Shown here: positions 34,067-43,028 of the stretch, one piece after another
Layout of the letters: every line of letters begins with the position of its first letter
Position numbering within the stretch: position 1 is the first letter of the stretch
NCBI GenBank assembly: GCA_023402845.1
Contig: JAEYFP010000007.1
Span: 18,524-82,523 of the forward strand
Source of the DNA: Bacillota bacterium
GTDB taxonomy: Bacteria; Bacillota; Clostridia; Lachnospirales; Lachnospiraceae
DNA: 64,000 nt
Direction of reading: 5' to 3'
Made by a program: the position numbers and the translations under genes
The notes under the pieces: generated by a model
The model's database searches: none
What the model saw: only the letters and a program-made list of their open reading frames with translations
What the model was told of the DNA's origin: nothing

Positions 34067-34837
34067 TTATTTGAATAGATAGCTTGTCATCGAAAGTGCC
34101 CCGAGGTCACAGGCATCATTGAATACCGTAATATGATCGTCAGGATCCGATGCGCCCAAAATATAAAGAAGCGGCGCATAATGATCCATTGACAGAAATG
34201 CAAGCTTCGAGGAAGCCCCAGCTTTCCGGTAATCAATCACCTGTGCGTTATCATGGCTTAGGATACTGTCTTTGATGTACCGGTCAAAATCCTCCGCCCA
34301 GGAGAAGCCTTTACCGTTCATCGACCAATCCACCTGTGAAAGGTTATGCACAACATTTCCGCTTCCGAAAATAAGTATGCCCTGATCTCGCAGCGGCTTC
34401 AGCTTTCTGCCTATTTCATAATATTGTTCCGCCGTCGCAAGCCGGTCTACGCTCAACTGGACAACGGGAATATCTGCCTCCGGATACATTCTGCACAAAA
34501 CAGACCAGGTACCGTGGTCAATTCCCCATGAATTATCGACCTGAACACTGTCACCAAGAAGCTCCCTTGTAAGCGCCGCAACATGCTCAGAGCCGGGCGC
34601 CTGATAGGAAACCTGATATAACTCCTCCGGGAAACCGTACATATCATAAACAACCTTTGGAGAAGATACATCCGTAATCCGCAGCCCCGGCGTAAACCAG
34701 TGGGCAGATATCGAAAGAATCGCCTTAGGACGCGGAATTTTTTCACCCAGTGTCTCCCATTCCACCGAGAAACGGTTATTGTCAATTGCATTCATCGGAG
34801 AACCGTGTCCGACAAATAATACCGGCATATGTTCCAT
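34067..34837 (-). CDS. 4,5-DOPA extradiol dioxygenase-like protein (YgiD/LigB family)
   Basis: 256 residues. MPVLFVGHGSPMNAIDNNR at the N-terminus supplies the first metal-binding His; further conserved His occur in ISAHWFTPGLRIT, DHGTWSVL and MDHYAPLLYILGA. The family opens catechol rings using zinc or iron, but in anaerobes its natural substrate is unknown. The ATG at 34837 has AAAGGAG upstream. Confidence 0.88.
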   Translation of the reverse strand: MEHMPVLFVGHGSPMNAIDNNRFSVEWETLGEKIPRPKAILSISAHWFTPGLRITDVSSPKVVYDMYGFPEELYQVSYQAPGSEHVAALTRELLGDSVQVDNSWGIDHGTWSVLCRMYPEADIPVVQLSVDRLATAEQYYEIGRKLKPLRDQGILIFGSGNVVHNLSQVDWSMNGKGFSWAEDFDRYIKDSILSHDNAQVIDYRKAGASSKLAFLSMDHYAPLLYILGASDPDDHITVFNDACDLGALSMTSYLFK

Positions 34838-34851
34838 AATAATCTCCTTTC

Positions 34852-35322
34852 TTATTCCCAATCCTTGCATACATCAACCCATTTCTGATAGCCCGAATAA
34901 GCTTCCAGTTCCTCCAGAGAAAGTTCAATTGCGCTGTTCGTACTGCCGCAGGCAGGGTATACCTTTGCAAATCGCTTCAGCGATTCATCCAGATAGACCG
35001 TTACACCCGCCTTCGTCGCAAACGGACAGACACCGCCTGCCGGATGTCCCGTCATCGGCTCCAGCTCATCACCCTTCAGCATGGAAGCTTTTTTGTGATA
35101 AGCCGCCTTATACTTGGCGTTGTCAATTTTCGCATCACCGGCCGTCACGATCAAAATCGCCTGCTCGTCTAATTTGAAAGACATCGTCTTCGCTATTTCC
35201 TTCTCCTCACAATGAAGTGCGACCGCTGCCTCCGCCACGGATGCGCTCGAAACCGGAAACTCCATGATCCGATCCTGCGCATTCCATTGCTTTAAGTAAT
35301 TTCTGACTGCCTCAACCGACAT
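34852..35322 (-). CDS. YbaK/EbsC-type aminoacyl-tRNA deacylase
   Basis: 156 residues with the fold markers EIAKTMSFKLDEQAILIVTAGDA split around residue 50, DELEPMTGHPAGGVCPF and VYPACGSTNSAIELS. Members hydrolyse mis-charged tRNA (for example Cys-tRNAPro). The ATG at 35322 has AGGAGG upstream; the longer in-frame start would overlap the GNAT gene. Confidence 0.9.
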   Translation of the reverse strand: MSVEAVRNYLKQWNAQDRIMEFPVSSASVAEAAVALHCEEKEIAKTMSFKLDEQAILIVTAGDAKIDNAKYKAAYHKKASMLKGDELEPMTGHPAGGVCPFATKAGVTVYLDESLKRFAKVYPACGSTNSAIELSLEELEAYSGYQKWVDVCKDWE

Positions 35323-35354
35323 AAAAACTTCCTCCTGTAGCCGTCTTTTTCCTA

Positions 35355-35825
35355 TTATAAAATAATTTCCATCCCGATTTTCTGAGGCTTCAGCCCGCAT
35401 TTTTCGTAAAACCTCATTGCGCCCTCATTGCAGGTCCAGACATTCAGCGTCACATTGTAACACTGTTCCTGATGCGCGTAGTCCAAAACATATTCATAAA
35501 GCTGCTTTCCGATATGCTGTCCCCTGATGCTCTGATCGACGCATAGATCATCAATATACAGAGTCTTCCCATCCGTCAGAATATTATCGTTTTGATGACA
35601 TTGTACGATGCAGAACGCATATCCCAGCACCGTTCCCGCCTCATCCAAAGCGGCAAATACCGGTGTTTCAGGTTCCTTTAAAATATCCTTCAACTGCCCG
35701 TCCGTATATTTCTTCCCATCCGCTTTAAACAAATCCGGTCTCCCTTTATGATGCACCATCAAAACCTGGCGCAGCAGCCGGTTGATTTCCGGTATATCTT
35801 CTTTTGCCGCTCTCCTGATCTCCAT
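35355..35825 (-). CDS. GNAT family N-acetyltransferase
   Basis: 156 residues: IRRAAKEDIPEINRLL at the start, LYIDDLCVDQSIRGQHIGKQL as the acetyl-CoA loop and NVWTCNEGAMRFYEKCGLKP at the end. Acceptor unknown. It begins 4 bases after the HAD gene, so both share a transcript. Confidence 0.9.
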   Translation of the reverse strand: MEIRRAAKEDIPEINRLLRQVLMVHHKGRPDLFKADGKKYTDGQLKDILKEPETPVFAALDEAGTVLGYAFCIVQCHQNDNILTDGKTLYIDDLCVDQSIRGQHIGKQLYEYVLDYAHQEQCYNVTLNVWTCNEGAMRFYEKCGLKPQKIGMEIIL

Positions 35826-35829
35826 TTTT

Positions 35830-36531
35830 TCACCTCGACGACGATTCCATATTTTTTAGCAATCCCGGCAGTTCCTGCAGCGTCATGATTTCATAGTCGG
35901 GGAATACGGAAGATACATTGACCATGCCAGTCGGATTGAACCATACTGTCTTGATACCTGCATTTTTGCCCCCTTGAATGTCGGAAGTGATGCTGTCTCC
36001 CACAATGACAGCTTCTTCTATTCGAAAATCAGAAATCTGCGCGAAACAGCAGTCAAAAAACGCTTTACCAGGCTTGTTGAAGCCGATTTTCTCAGAAATG
36101 AAGATGCCTTTAAAATGACCCCCAATCCCGGCACTTTTGATACGGCCCTCCTGTACACTTGCCGTCCCGTTTGTGACGAGATACAGCGCATAGTCCTTGG
36201 AAAGAACGTCCAGCAGTTCTTCCGCTCCATCGATAAAATAATGACCGATACCAAGATACTCCTCATATAATTCCGCTGCCCTTTGGGCCGAACAGGTAAC
36301 ACCGATCTCTTCAAATAAAAGTCTGTATCTGCGGATTTTTACCTCTTCCCTGGTCAATTCACCCTTTTCCAGAAGCCTCCATTGGGCAAGGTTCAGCACA
36401 CTGTAACGCGCAAGCGTCTTCTCCCCGGGTTCAATCCCAAGCTCTGTCAGCGTTTTGACAAGAGCGATTTTTTCCGCCTTCTGAAAATCCAGCAGCGTAT
36501 CATCCAAGTCAAACAAAACCGTATGAATCAT
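35830..36531 (-). CDS. HAD hydrolase, YjjG-type nucleotidase
   Basis: 233 residues. Motif I FDLDDTLLDF (residues 6-15), motif II YLVTNGTA and motif III/IV KPGKAFFDC and IVGDSITSDIQGGKNAGI. Length and motifs fit noncanonical pyrimidine nucleotidases (YjjG/YfnB) that remove damaged nucleotides. The ATG at 36531 has AAAGGA upstream. Confidence 0.88.
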   Translation of the reverse strand: MIHTVLFDLDDTLLDFQKAEKIALVKTLTELGIEPGEKTLARYSVLNLAQWRLLEKGELTREEVKIRRYRLLFEEIGVTCSAQRAAELYEEYLGIGHYFIDGAEELLDVLSKDYALYLVTNGTASVQEGRIKSAGIGGHFKGIFISEKIGFNKPGKAFFDCCFAQISDFRIEEAVIVGDSITSDIQGGKNAGIKTVWFNPTGMVNVSSVFPDYEIMTLQELPGLLKNMESSSR

Positions 36532-36598
36532 AATAAAATCCTTTCCATTTTCCCTACAAAGAATTTTATCATAATAAATCATACAAGTCCAGTCTGCT

Positions 36599-37393
36599 TC
36601 AGCACTCCACCATTTTTCCCGCAAGCGGCATCCAGTTTAAGACATCCCGAATACGGGTATCCCAAAATTCCCAGTTGTGGACACCCGGATACCTTTCATA
36701 TACAACGGACACGCCTTTTTTAACTGCACGCTCATAAAAGGTTTCACTTGCCGGCAGAATGAAATCTTCCGTACCGCACGTCATATAAAGGGGTGGCAGC
36801 TTTTTCGGATCAATCTGTTCCAGCAAATCGATGACCTCACCCGGCTCTGCTTTTCCGTACACGGCGCGCAGATAATTCCGGGGCATTTTATTTGCATGAG
36901 GGCCCGGCGTTACCGCCCTCATATTGAGCCCGCCTGAAAGGCTTGCCGCCGCCCGATATTTTTCGGGAAAAGTCAGTGCAAATCGGAACGCTCCGCCGCC
37001 GCCCATAGAGAGCCCCGCGATAAATTGATCCTCCGGCTTTTTGCTGACGGGCAGAAGAATGCTTAAAAACTCAGGCAGTTCTTGGGCAATATACGTCTGA
37101 TACTGTTCCCCGCAGGCCATATCCAGATAAGCGCTGTTTTCTACAGACGGCATAACAACAGCCAGGCATTTCTCCTGAGCATAATTTTCAATACGGGAGT
37201 TTCTCACCCAACTCCCGTAATCATCGTAGCTTCCGTGCAGTAAATATAAAACCTGATATTTTTTATTCTCCCTATTATATTTTTCCGCCCCGCCGAACAG
37301 AAAATCATCCGGTCCCGCCGACGGAATAAAAACCATCACATTTGTGTTTCTTTGAAGTGAATTTGAAAAAAAGCTTATTTGCAGATGTGCCAT
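36599..37393 (-). CDS. Esterase of the tributyrin/acetyl esterase (EstA) family, copy 2
   Basis: 264 residues. Alpha/beta-hydrolase with YQVLYLLHGSYDDYGSWVR (oxyanion loop), nucleophile elbow GLSMGGGG (Ser about 128) and a His in PGVHNWEFWD. No signal peptide. It is paralogous to the gene at 37405-38223 (same motif order, shared CGTEDFI) and starts 11 bases after it. Probable job: removing acetyl or other acyl groups from imported oligosaccharides, inferred from the sugar-transport context. Confidence 0.85.
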   Translation of the reverse strand: MAHLQISFFSNSLQRNTNVMVFIPSAGPDDFLFGGAEKYNRENKKYQVLYLLHGSYDDYGSWVRNSRIENYAQEKCLAVVMPSVENSAYLDMACGEQYQTYIAQELPEFLSILLPVSKKPEDQFIAGLSMGGGGAFRFALTFPEKYRAAASLSGGLNMRAVTPGPHANKMPRNYLRAVYGKAEPGEVIDLLEQIDPKKLPPLYMTCGTEDFILPASETFYERAVKKGVSVVYERYPGVHNWEFWDTRIRDVLNWMPLAGKMVEC

Positions 37394-37404
37394 ATGATTC
37401 CCTC

Positions 37405-38223
37405 CTATTCCGATACTGCCTGATCAGAAAGCGGCAGCCACTCAATCGCCCGCTTGATATGCATGTCCCAATAGTCCCAGTCATGGATTCCCGGATGTTC
37501 CTCATAGGTCAAATCCACACCGGCTTCCTCCAGCATTTTTTTTGCGGTTCGATTGCGTTCATAAATAAAATCCTCCGTGCCGCAGCTTTGGAACACCCTC
37601 GGCATCGAAAAGCCTTCCCGCTTTTTTTTCTTATAAAGCGCAATCAAATCTGCATCAGTTCCTGCCATCTCCTTAGGATTTTTAATAATTCCTTCCCAAA
37701 GAAACGGCCCCTGAATCAATTCCTTTTGGATATCCTCATAAATTCCGATCATGTCGATTGCACCGGAAAGACTGATACAGGCGCTGAACATCTCCGGTCT
37801 TTCAAACCCAAGCTTCAGCGCGCCGTAGCCCCCCATGGACAGACCCGCAACAAACGTATGCTCTCTTTTTCGGCTGACCGGAAACATCGCATTTACAAAT
37901 GCCGGTAATTCCTTTGACAAATAAGTCAGGTAGTCTGAGCCGCAGTACATATCCTGATAAAAGCTATTGGCTGCAGACGGCATCACCACAATCAGACGAT
38001 GCGCGGCCGCATATTTTTCAATATTTGACCACCTGAGCCAGTCCGAGTAATCCCCATAAGCTCCGTGCAGCAAATAGAGCACCTGGAATTTGGCTCCCTG
38101 AAAAAAATAGGAGCTTTCCTTTTTGTTCAGAAGCTCATCCGAATTCGGTGTCGGAATGATTACATGAATATCCGTTCCAAAGCACAGGCTCTGGGAAAAA
38201 AAGCTGCATTGTATGAGTGCCAT
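37405..38223 (-). CDS. Esterase of the tributyrin/acetyl esterase (EstA) family, copy 1
   Basis: 272 residues. FQVLYLLHGAYGDYSDWLRW, nucleophile elbow GLSMGGYGALKLG (Ser about 127), CGTEDFIYERN and HPGIHDWDYWD supply oxyanion hole, Ser, Asp and His. No signal peptide, so cytoplasmic. It starts 25 bases after the response-regulator gene with AGGAGGG upstream and is the seventh gene of the mgl-type operon. Confidence 0.85.
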   Translation of the reverse strand: MALIQCSFFSQSLCFGTDIHVIIPTPNSDELLNKKESSYFFQGAKFQVLYLLHGAYGDYSDWLRWSNIEKYAAAHRLIVVMPSAANSFYQDMYCGSDYLTYLSKELPAFVNAMFPVSRKREHTFVAGLSMGGYGALKLGFERPEMFSACISLSGAIDMIGIYEDIQKELIQGPFLWEGIIKNPKEMAGTDADLIALYKKKKREGFSMPRVFQSCGTEDFIYERNRTAKKMLEEAGVDLTYEEHPGIHDWDYWDMHIKRAIEWLPLSDQAVSE

Positions 38224-38248
38224 AGCAAACCCTCCTATTTTTATTTTT

Positions 38249-39472
38249 TTATAATTCTCTTCTGTATTCGCCGATTGTTTTGTTTGTATATCGTTTGAAT
38301 ACCTTGCAGAAATAAGTGTCGTTGCTGTAGCCGCACCGCTGTGCAATATCTCTGATCGGAAGTGCCGTTTCGATCGAAAGCCTCTTCGCCTCCTCCATCC
38401 GCACCTTCGTCAGATATTCCACAAACGTCACTCCCATTTCCTGTTTCATAAGGCGGCTCAAATAAAACGAGCTTAACTTGCTGTGCCGGGCCACCATCTC
38501 AAGTGAAATATCCTGTGAGAAGTGCCGGTCAATGTACGAAACAGCCCGTTCCACATAAATACGAGTTTTTTCTTCATTTTCTCCCGCCAAAACACCGGCT
38601 GCCACTTTTTCCTTCACCTGCTTTAATTCCGACAGGCTTTCTTCATAGGAACGTCCCATTTTCTCAAAGGAATCATAGATACCTCCGATTCCGGCGCTGA
38701 AATCGGCACCCGTACTATTCTTTAAATCAAAAATAAGCAGCTTCGACACGTCTGAAATCCACGCTTCTTTTTCCTCCTCCCTAATTTTGGACGGAAGAAA
38801 CAGTAACAGTAGAATACTTGTCCTTGTAGTCGAAATCAAATAATCACAGACTGTATTTAAGGACCCCTCCACGATTTCACGAAGCTCCCTTTTGCTTCCT
38901 TTCAGTTGTCTGTTATCGAGCAGTGTCACGATACAGCCCAGGTGAAACTCGATGGCATTTACCCTGCAAAATGTCTGAAATTTTTCTGTCTCCGGACGGT
39001 TGGTCAATACGGAAAGCAGAATCTCGTTTTCGAGCACCGGAGAAACTTCATGAAGCAGCATCTGCATTTTAAATTTTTCTTGATTTTCAGATGCTCTCGC
39101 CAAAATGTCTTGGCACAGCTTTTGGATCGTCTGAATGCTTTCCTCCCGGCGCTCCGGTTTCAGCAGATAGCCGTCCACCTTCATATCCAGTGCCTTTTTC
39201 ACATATTCAAATTCCCCGTAAGCGGTATGAATGATGAACCGTGTTTTGACTCCTCTGGAATGCAGCAGCTCAATTGCCTCGATCCCAGTCAGCCCCGGCA
39301 TATTAATATCTACGATTGCCATGTCAGGCTGCTTCTTTTCCACAAGCTTTACAAACTCGATTCCGTCCGATGCTGCAGCAAGCACTTCAATATCAGGAAA
39401 CTCTTTCCTGATAAACAACTCCAAACTCTTTCTCGCGATGGCCTCATCATCCGCTATAATCATCGTAAGCAT
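38249..39472 (-). CDS. YesN-type response regulator with AraC DNA-binding domain
   Basis: 407 residues. Receiver domain 1-120 with acidic pocket DDE (8-10) and phosphorylation site Asp55 (IVDINMPG), a middle region, and a C-terminal AraC pair (about 310-407: ISLEMVARHSKLSSFYLSRL; IRDIAQRCGYSNDTYFCKVF). It should be phosphorylated by the kinase encoded upstream, whose last 26 bases it overlaps, and activate the sugar importer. The ATG at 39472 has GAGGAGGG upstream. Confidence 0.93.
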   Translation of the reverse strand: MLTMIIADDEAIARKSLELFIRKEFPDIEVLAAASDGIEFVKLVEKKQPDMAIVDINMPGLTGIEAIELLHSRGVKTRFIIHTAYGEFEYVKKALDMKVDGYLLKPERREESIQTIQKLCQDILARASENQEKFKMQMLLHEVSPVLENEILLSVLTNRPETEKFQTFCRVNAIEFHLGCIVTLLDNRQLKGSKRELREIVEGSLNTVCDYLISTTRTSILLLLFLPSKIREEEKEAWISDVSKLLIFDLKNSTGADFSAGIGGIYDSFEKMGRSYEESLSELKQVKEKVAAGVLAGENEEKTRIYVERAVSYIDRHFSQDISLEMVARHSKLSSFYLSRLMKQEMGVTFVEYLTKVRMEEAKRLSIETALPIRDIAQRCGYSNDTYFCKVFKRYTNKTIGEYRREL

Positions 39473-40985
39473 TGAATCCCTCCTCTCTGAAGGGCAGCAA
39501 AATGCGAATCTGCGTCCTTGATTCCCCACTGCTGACTTGCAGCTCTATTTCTTCTTCATAAAAATACTGAAGTCTCATGTAAATATTCCGCAGGCCGATA
39601 TGTTCACTTTGGGAGGTTCTGTTGTTCAGGGATTCCCTGATTTCACAAATCCGTTTCTCCCCGATGCCCGCACCGTTATCCTCCACCTCCAGACATAGTT
39701 TGTATGCTTCTCTATAGGCTCTGATCCAAATTTTTCCACCTTCGACACGCATTGCAAGTCCATGCTTAATAGAATTTTCTACAAGCGGCTGCAAAATCAT
39801 AAAGGGCATTGAAAAGTTTCCGCACGCCTCTTTAATCTCAAAATAATACGAATACCGGTCTTCAAATCGCAGTTCCTGAATTGCAATATAATTTTTCAGG
39901 TTCTCTATCTCCTGTGAAAGCGTGACCGATTTTGATAAATTATCGAGATTATAGCGCAGATAGGCGGCTGTGATTTCCATCAGACCCGCGGACCGGTCCG
40001 CATTTTCCATTCTTGCCAGAGAAGAGATCATATTCAGCGTATTAAACAAAAAATGCGGATTAATCCGCGACTGCAGCAATGTCAGCTGGCTTTTTTGGAG
40101 TTCACCGTAAATACGCAGATTTTCAATTTCCACCTCGGCGAGCTGCTCCTTAATATTGGCATTTTCCTCTATTTTCCGAAGCTGATTTTGAATCACGTCA
40201 ATCATATGGTTCAAGGCTTTGGCAAATTCCTCGAATTCGTCATGACTGGTCATAGTGATGTGTGCCTCCTCGTAAACGTCGGCTTCAATTTTCTTTACAA
40301 CACTTGTCAGCTTATTGAAGGATCGGGTAATCCCTCTGATAATTTTAATACAGTACAAAAAGCAAAAGAGGAAGCTCATCACAACCAATGCGATCTGAGC
40401 CGCTTCGAGCCGCTGCTGATAAAGCTGCACCTGCCTCTGTGTCTGCTTTACGGAAATGAGCTTATGCGCATAGGCACTCTGAAAGCTTAAATTGACATAG
40501 GCAAGCGTCTCCTGCGTTTCTCCATAATGCGCCTCGATTTCCTGATATTCTCTGGAATCCTTTTTTTCATGCTCAATATAGGTTTTCAGCAGGTCCATCA
40601 GTCCCTGTGTCTGCTCCATATAAGTCTCCGCAGTATAAAGCGTATCGATAATTTCCCTGGCATAATCCTCCTTTAGATATTCCTGCAGCCGCCTGATCGT
40701 ATCTCTTGCATTTTTACATTCTGCTATGTAGTCTTCATAGCTGCTGGTTCTTAAATACAGATAGCTGATATTCACCGAACTGTTAATTGCCTCAATATCC
40801 ACATACAGCTCATTTAACTGCAAAAGCTCATCCGTTGTATTCTGATATCTCGTGGAAATAAAATAATTGCTTAAAAAGGAAATGATCAGCAGCAAAACCG
40901 CAATCGCACTGAGCATGAAATAACCGAGGCTGTATTTCCCCGTCACAGAATTGTGAAGGCTTCGGAAAGAAAATTTAAGGTTCAT
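39447..40985 (-). CDS. LytS/YesM-type sensor histidine kinase
   Basis: 512 residues. TM1 about 21-43, an extracellular helical sensor region (45-195), TM2 about 197-218, HAMP and coiled coil (to 300), phospho-acceptor His311 in INPHFLFNTLN and the ATP-binding Asn404 in LVENSIKHG plus EDNGAGIG. The short helical sensor region has no sugar-binding fold of its own; the anchored binding protein encoded just upstream (overlap of 11 bases) probably supplies the signal. Confidence 0.92.
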   Translation of the reverse strand: MNLKFSFRSLHNSVTGKYSLGYFMLSAIAVLLLIISFLSNYFISTRYQNTTDELLQLNELYVDIEAINSSVNISYLYLRTSSYEDYIAECKNARDTIRRLQEYLKEDYAREIIDTLYTAETYMEQTQGLMDLLKTYIEHEKKDSREYQEIEAHYGETQETLAYVNLSFQSAYAHKLISVKQTQRQVQLYQQRLEAAQIALVVMSFLFCFLYCIKIIRGITRSFNKLTSVVKKIEADVYEEAHITMTSHDEFEEFAKALNHMIDVIQNQLRKIEENANIKEQLAEVEIENLRIYGELQKSQLTLLQSRINPHFLFNTLNMISSLARMENADRSAGLMEITAAYLRYNLDNLSKSVTLSQEIENLKNYIAIQELRFEDRYSYYFEIKEACGNFSMPFMILQPLVENSIKHGLAMRVEGGKIWIRAYREAYKLCLEVEDNGAGIGEKRICEIRESLNNRTSQSEHIGLRNIYMRLQYFYEEEIELQVSSGESRTQIRILLPFREEGFNAYDDYSG

Positions 40986-41964
40986 CGTTTCCCTCCTCTG
41001 CCAGATTCTCTTTGGAGTACCAGTAGACGGGTGTGTAAATTTTTTCCTCCGTATAGCTTCCTGTTTTCTCATGGCGAATGATTTCCTCGATCGCCTGATA
41101 ACCCATCTGGAATGTATCCTGCACCATTGTCCCTTCAATGACACCGTTTCGAATTCCCTCTCTCGTAAACTGAGAGTAATCAAACGTCAATATATGCGCA
41201 TATTCCTCCTGCGGCGCTTTAAAAACAGTCCCAAAGGTTTGACCTGCTGTCCCCTCAATGCAGACCAGCGTGTCCACCTCCGGATTTTCCTTCAAAATCA
41301 GTTCATACAGCTTCATGACCGTAAGGGCATCATACTTATCATAATCAAGACGCACGATCTCAATGCCGGGGTATTTATCTGTCACCTTCAAAAGCCCCTC
41401 ATAGCGTTCGGCAAGATTCGGATAATTTTCCTCTCCTGAAATTACGGCTGTAATTGCTTCCCCGCCCGTAATTTTGACAAGCTCCTCTCCCATCTTAACG
41501 CCGGCATCCCGGTTATTCGTACCAATATACAAATGGGAGGGGAAATCTTCCATATCCGTATCTACCAAAATGATCTGAATACCAATATCTGCCGCTTTCT
41601 GCAAAGCTGCATGGTACTCTTCATTATCGACTCCCTGCACAATGATCGCATCTACTTTTGCGGCCGCCTGCCGATTGATCAGCTCAATCATCTGGCCGAC
41701 ATGATAATTCAGCTGCGGTGTATATACCTGAACATCCACCTCATTTATATGATCTGTCTCAGCCTCAAGAAAGCCTTCTTCAATTAGAGACCAGTATCCA
41801 TCGTCCTTATGAGGCAAAATGACAGAAACGCGCAGCAGCGTTTCATAATCCCGGTTTTCCTGTGCTCCGTTCCGACCCATACAGTAAAACACGGCCGACA
41901 AAACCAGCATTAAACTACTCAATATCCCTGTCAAAAAAATGACTGTTTTTATATTTTTTTTCAT
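40975..41964 (-). CDS. Membrane-anchored sugar-binding sensor protein (XylFII-like)
   Basis: 329 residues with a type I sugar-binding fold (LRVSVILPHKDDGYWSLIEEG; AIIVQGVDNEEYHAAL; LYIGTNNRDAGVKMGEEL). The N-terminus KNIKTVIFLTGILSSLMLVL is a membrane anchor with no lipobox, unlike transport binding proteins. It is co-encoded with the LytS/YesN pair, as for XylFII-LytS-YesN in Clostridium beijerinckii, so a sensor role is inferred. It follows mglC by 62 bases holding a strong hairpin. The ATG at 41964 has GGGAGG upstream. Confidence 0.82.
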   Translation of the reverse strand: MKKNIKTVIFLTGILSSLMLVLSAVFYCMGRNGAQENRDYETLLRVSVILPHKDDGYWSLIEEGFLEAETDHINEVDVQVYTPQLNYHVGQMIELINRQAAAKVDAIIVQGVDNEEYHAALQKAADIGIQIILVDTDMEDFPSHLYIGTNNRDAGVKMGEELVKITGGEAITAVISGEENYPNLAERYEGLLKVTDKYPGIEIVRLDYDKYDALTVMKLYELILKENPEVDTLVCIEGTAGQTFGTVFKAPQEEYAHILTFDYSQFTREGIRNGVIEGTMVQDTFQMGYQAIEEIIRHEKTGSYTEEKIYTPVYWYSKENLAEEGNDEP

Positions 41965-41975
41965 CCTGGATTCCT

Positions 41976-42013
41976 CCCGTTTCCTACCTTTATCATAAAG
42001 GATAGGAAACGGG
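41976..42013 (-). other. Stable intercistronic hairpin between mglC and the sensor gene
   Basis: CCCGTTTCCTA (41976-41986) is perfectly repeated inverted at 42003-42013, and the inner CTTTAT/ATAAAG extends the stem. The minus-strand 3' arm ends at the edge of the SD of the sensor gene. It could protect the transporter mRNA and lower expression of the signalling genes. Confidence 0.6.
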
Positions 42014-42026
42014 TTATACAACTATT

Positions 42027-43028
42027 TTAATTTTTATCCGCATACTTGCGTACATCAAATGCGACCGCAACAATGATAATAATTCCCTTTACCGCGAACT
42101 GCCAGTAGGAACTCAGACCGATAAACGTCAGTCCGTAGTTGATGACATTGAAGATCAGCACGCCTAAAATCACACCCGGAACACTCCCAACACCTCCGCC
42201 TGCAGAGCATCCGCCTACGATACAGGAAGCAATCGCATCCAGCTCATAGCTAAGTCCGTAGGTACTCGTCGCACTTCCCGTTCTAGCCGCTTCCAGACAG
42301 CCGGCAAGCCCGTAAAGTGCACCTGCCACCGTAAAAGTAATCATCAATATTTTAAATACATTGATTCCCGAAACCTTGGCCGCCTCCGGATTGCCTCCGA
42401 CCGCAAAAATCTGTTTTCCAAGACATGTCTTGACCTGAAAAATCCAGATCAGTGCCGCAACACCTAATGAAATAATAATCAAATAAGGGATTCCTCCGAT
42501 GGAGCCCGTACCAAGCTTACCGAAGCTTTCTGTGTAACCTCCGAGCGGCTGGGAATTGTTTGGCGCCTTATTAAAATACAGGCAGCTCGCGCCGTAAGCA
42601 ATCATCTGGGTGCCGAGTGTTGCTAAAAATGCCGGAACTTTCAGCTTTGCGACAGTAAATCCGCTAAGCAGTCCGAACAGTGCACCAACCGCAATGCCGA
42701 GCAGAATCGGAACAATAATGGGGAGTTCACCGATTCCCGGCCAGAATTTATTATAATAGGTTGCCTGCTGTGCAAACGAACCGGCAAACACTGCTGCCAG
42801 TCCGACGACACGTCCGCCGGATAAATCCGCGGAGCCGCAGACAATAATAAACATACATCCGAGCGCCACTAAAATTCTAGTGGAGCTTTGCATAAAAATA
42901 TCCCTCAATACCCGAAGCGACAGGAATTTAGGAGAGATCCATGCAATTACGACGATCATGACAAGCATGATCAGATAAAGCGCATAATTCATTAAAAATT
43001 GCCTGATATTCCACTGTTTCACTTTCAT
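42027..43028 (-). CDS. mglC: Galactoside ABC transporter permease, MglC-like
   Basis: 333 residues, about ten helices. ALGCMFIIVCGSADLSGGRVVGLAAV, IFAVGGNPEAAKVSGINVFK and YGLSYELDAIASCIVGGCSA closely follow Escherichia coli MglC over the whole length, including the end FIGLSSYWQFAVKGIIIIVAVA. It forms the pore for galactose/methyl-galactoside-type sugars. The start overlaps mglA by 4 bases. Confidence 0.88.
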   Translation of the reverse strand: MKVKQWNIRQFLMNYALYLIMLVMIVVIAWISPKFLSLRVLRDIFMQSSTRILVALGCMFIIVCGSADLSGGRVVGLAAVFAGSFAQQATYYNKFWPGIGELPIIVPILLGIAVGALFGLLSGFTVAKLKVPAFLATLGTQMIAYGASCLYFNKAPNNSQPLGGYTESFGKLGTGSIGGIPYLIIISLGVAALIWIFQVKTCLGKQIFAVGGNPEAAKVSGINVFKILMITFTVAGALYGLAGCLEAARTGSATSTYGLSYELDAIASCIVGGCSAGGGVGSVPGVILGVLIFNVINYGLTFIGLSSYWQFAVKGIIIIVAVAFDVRKYADKN

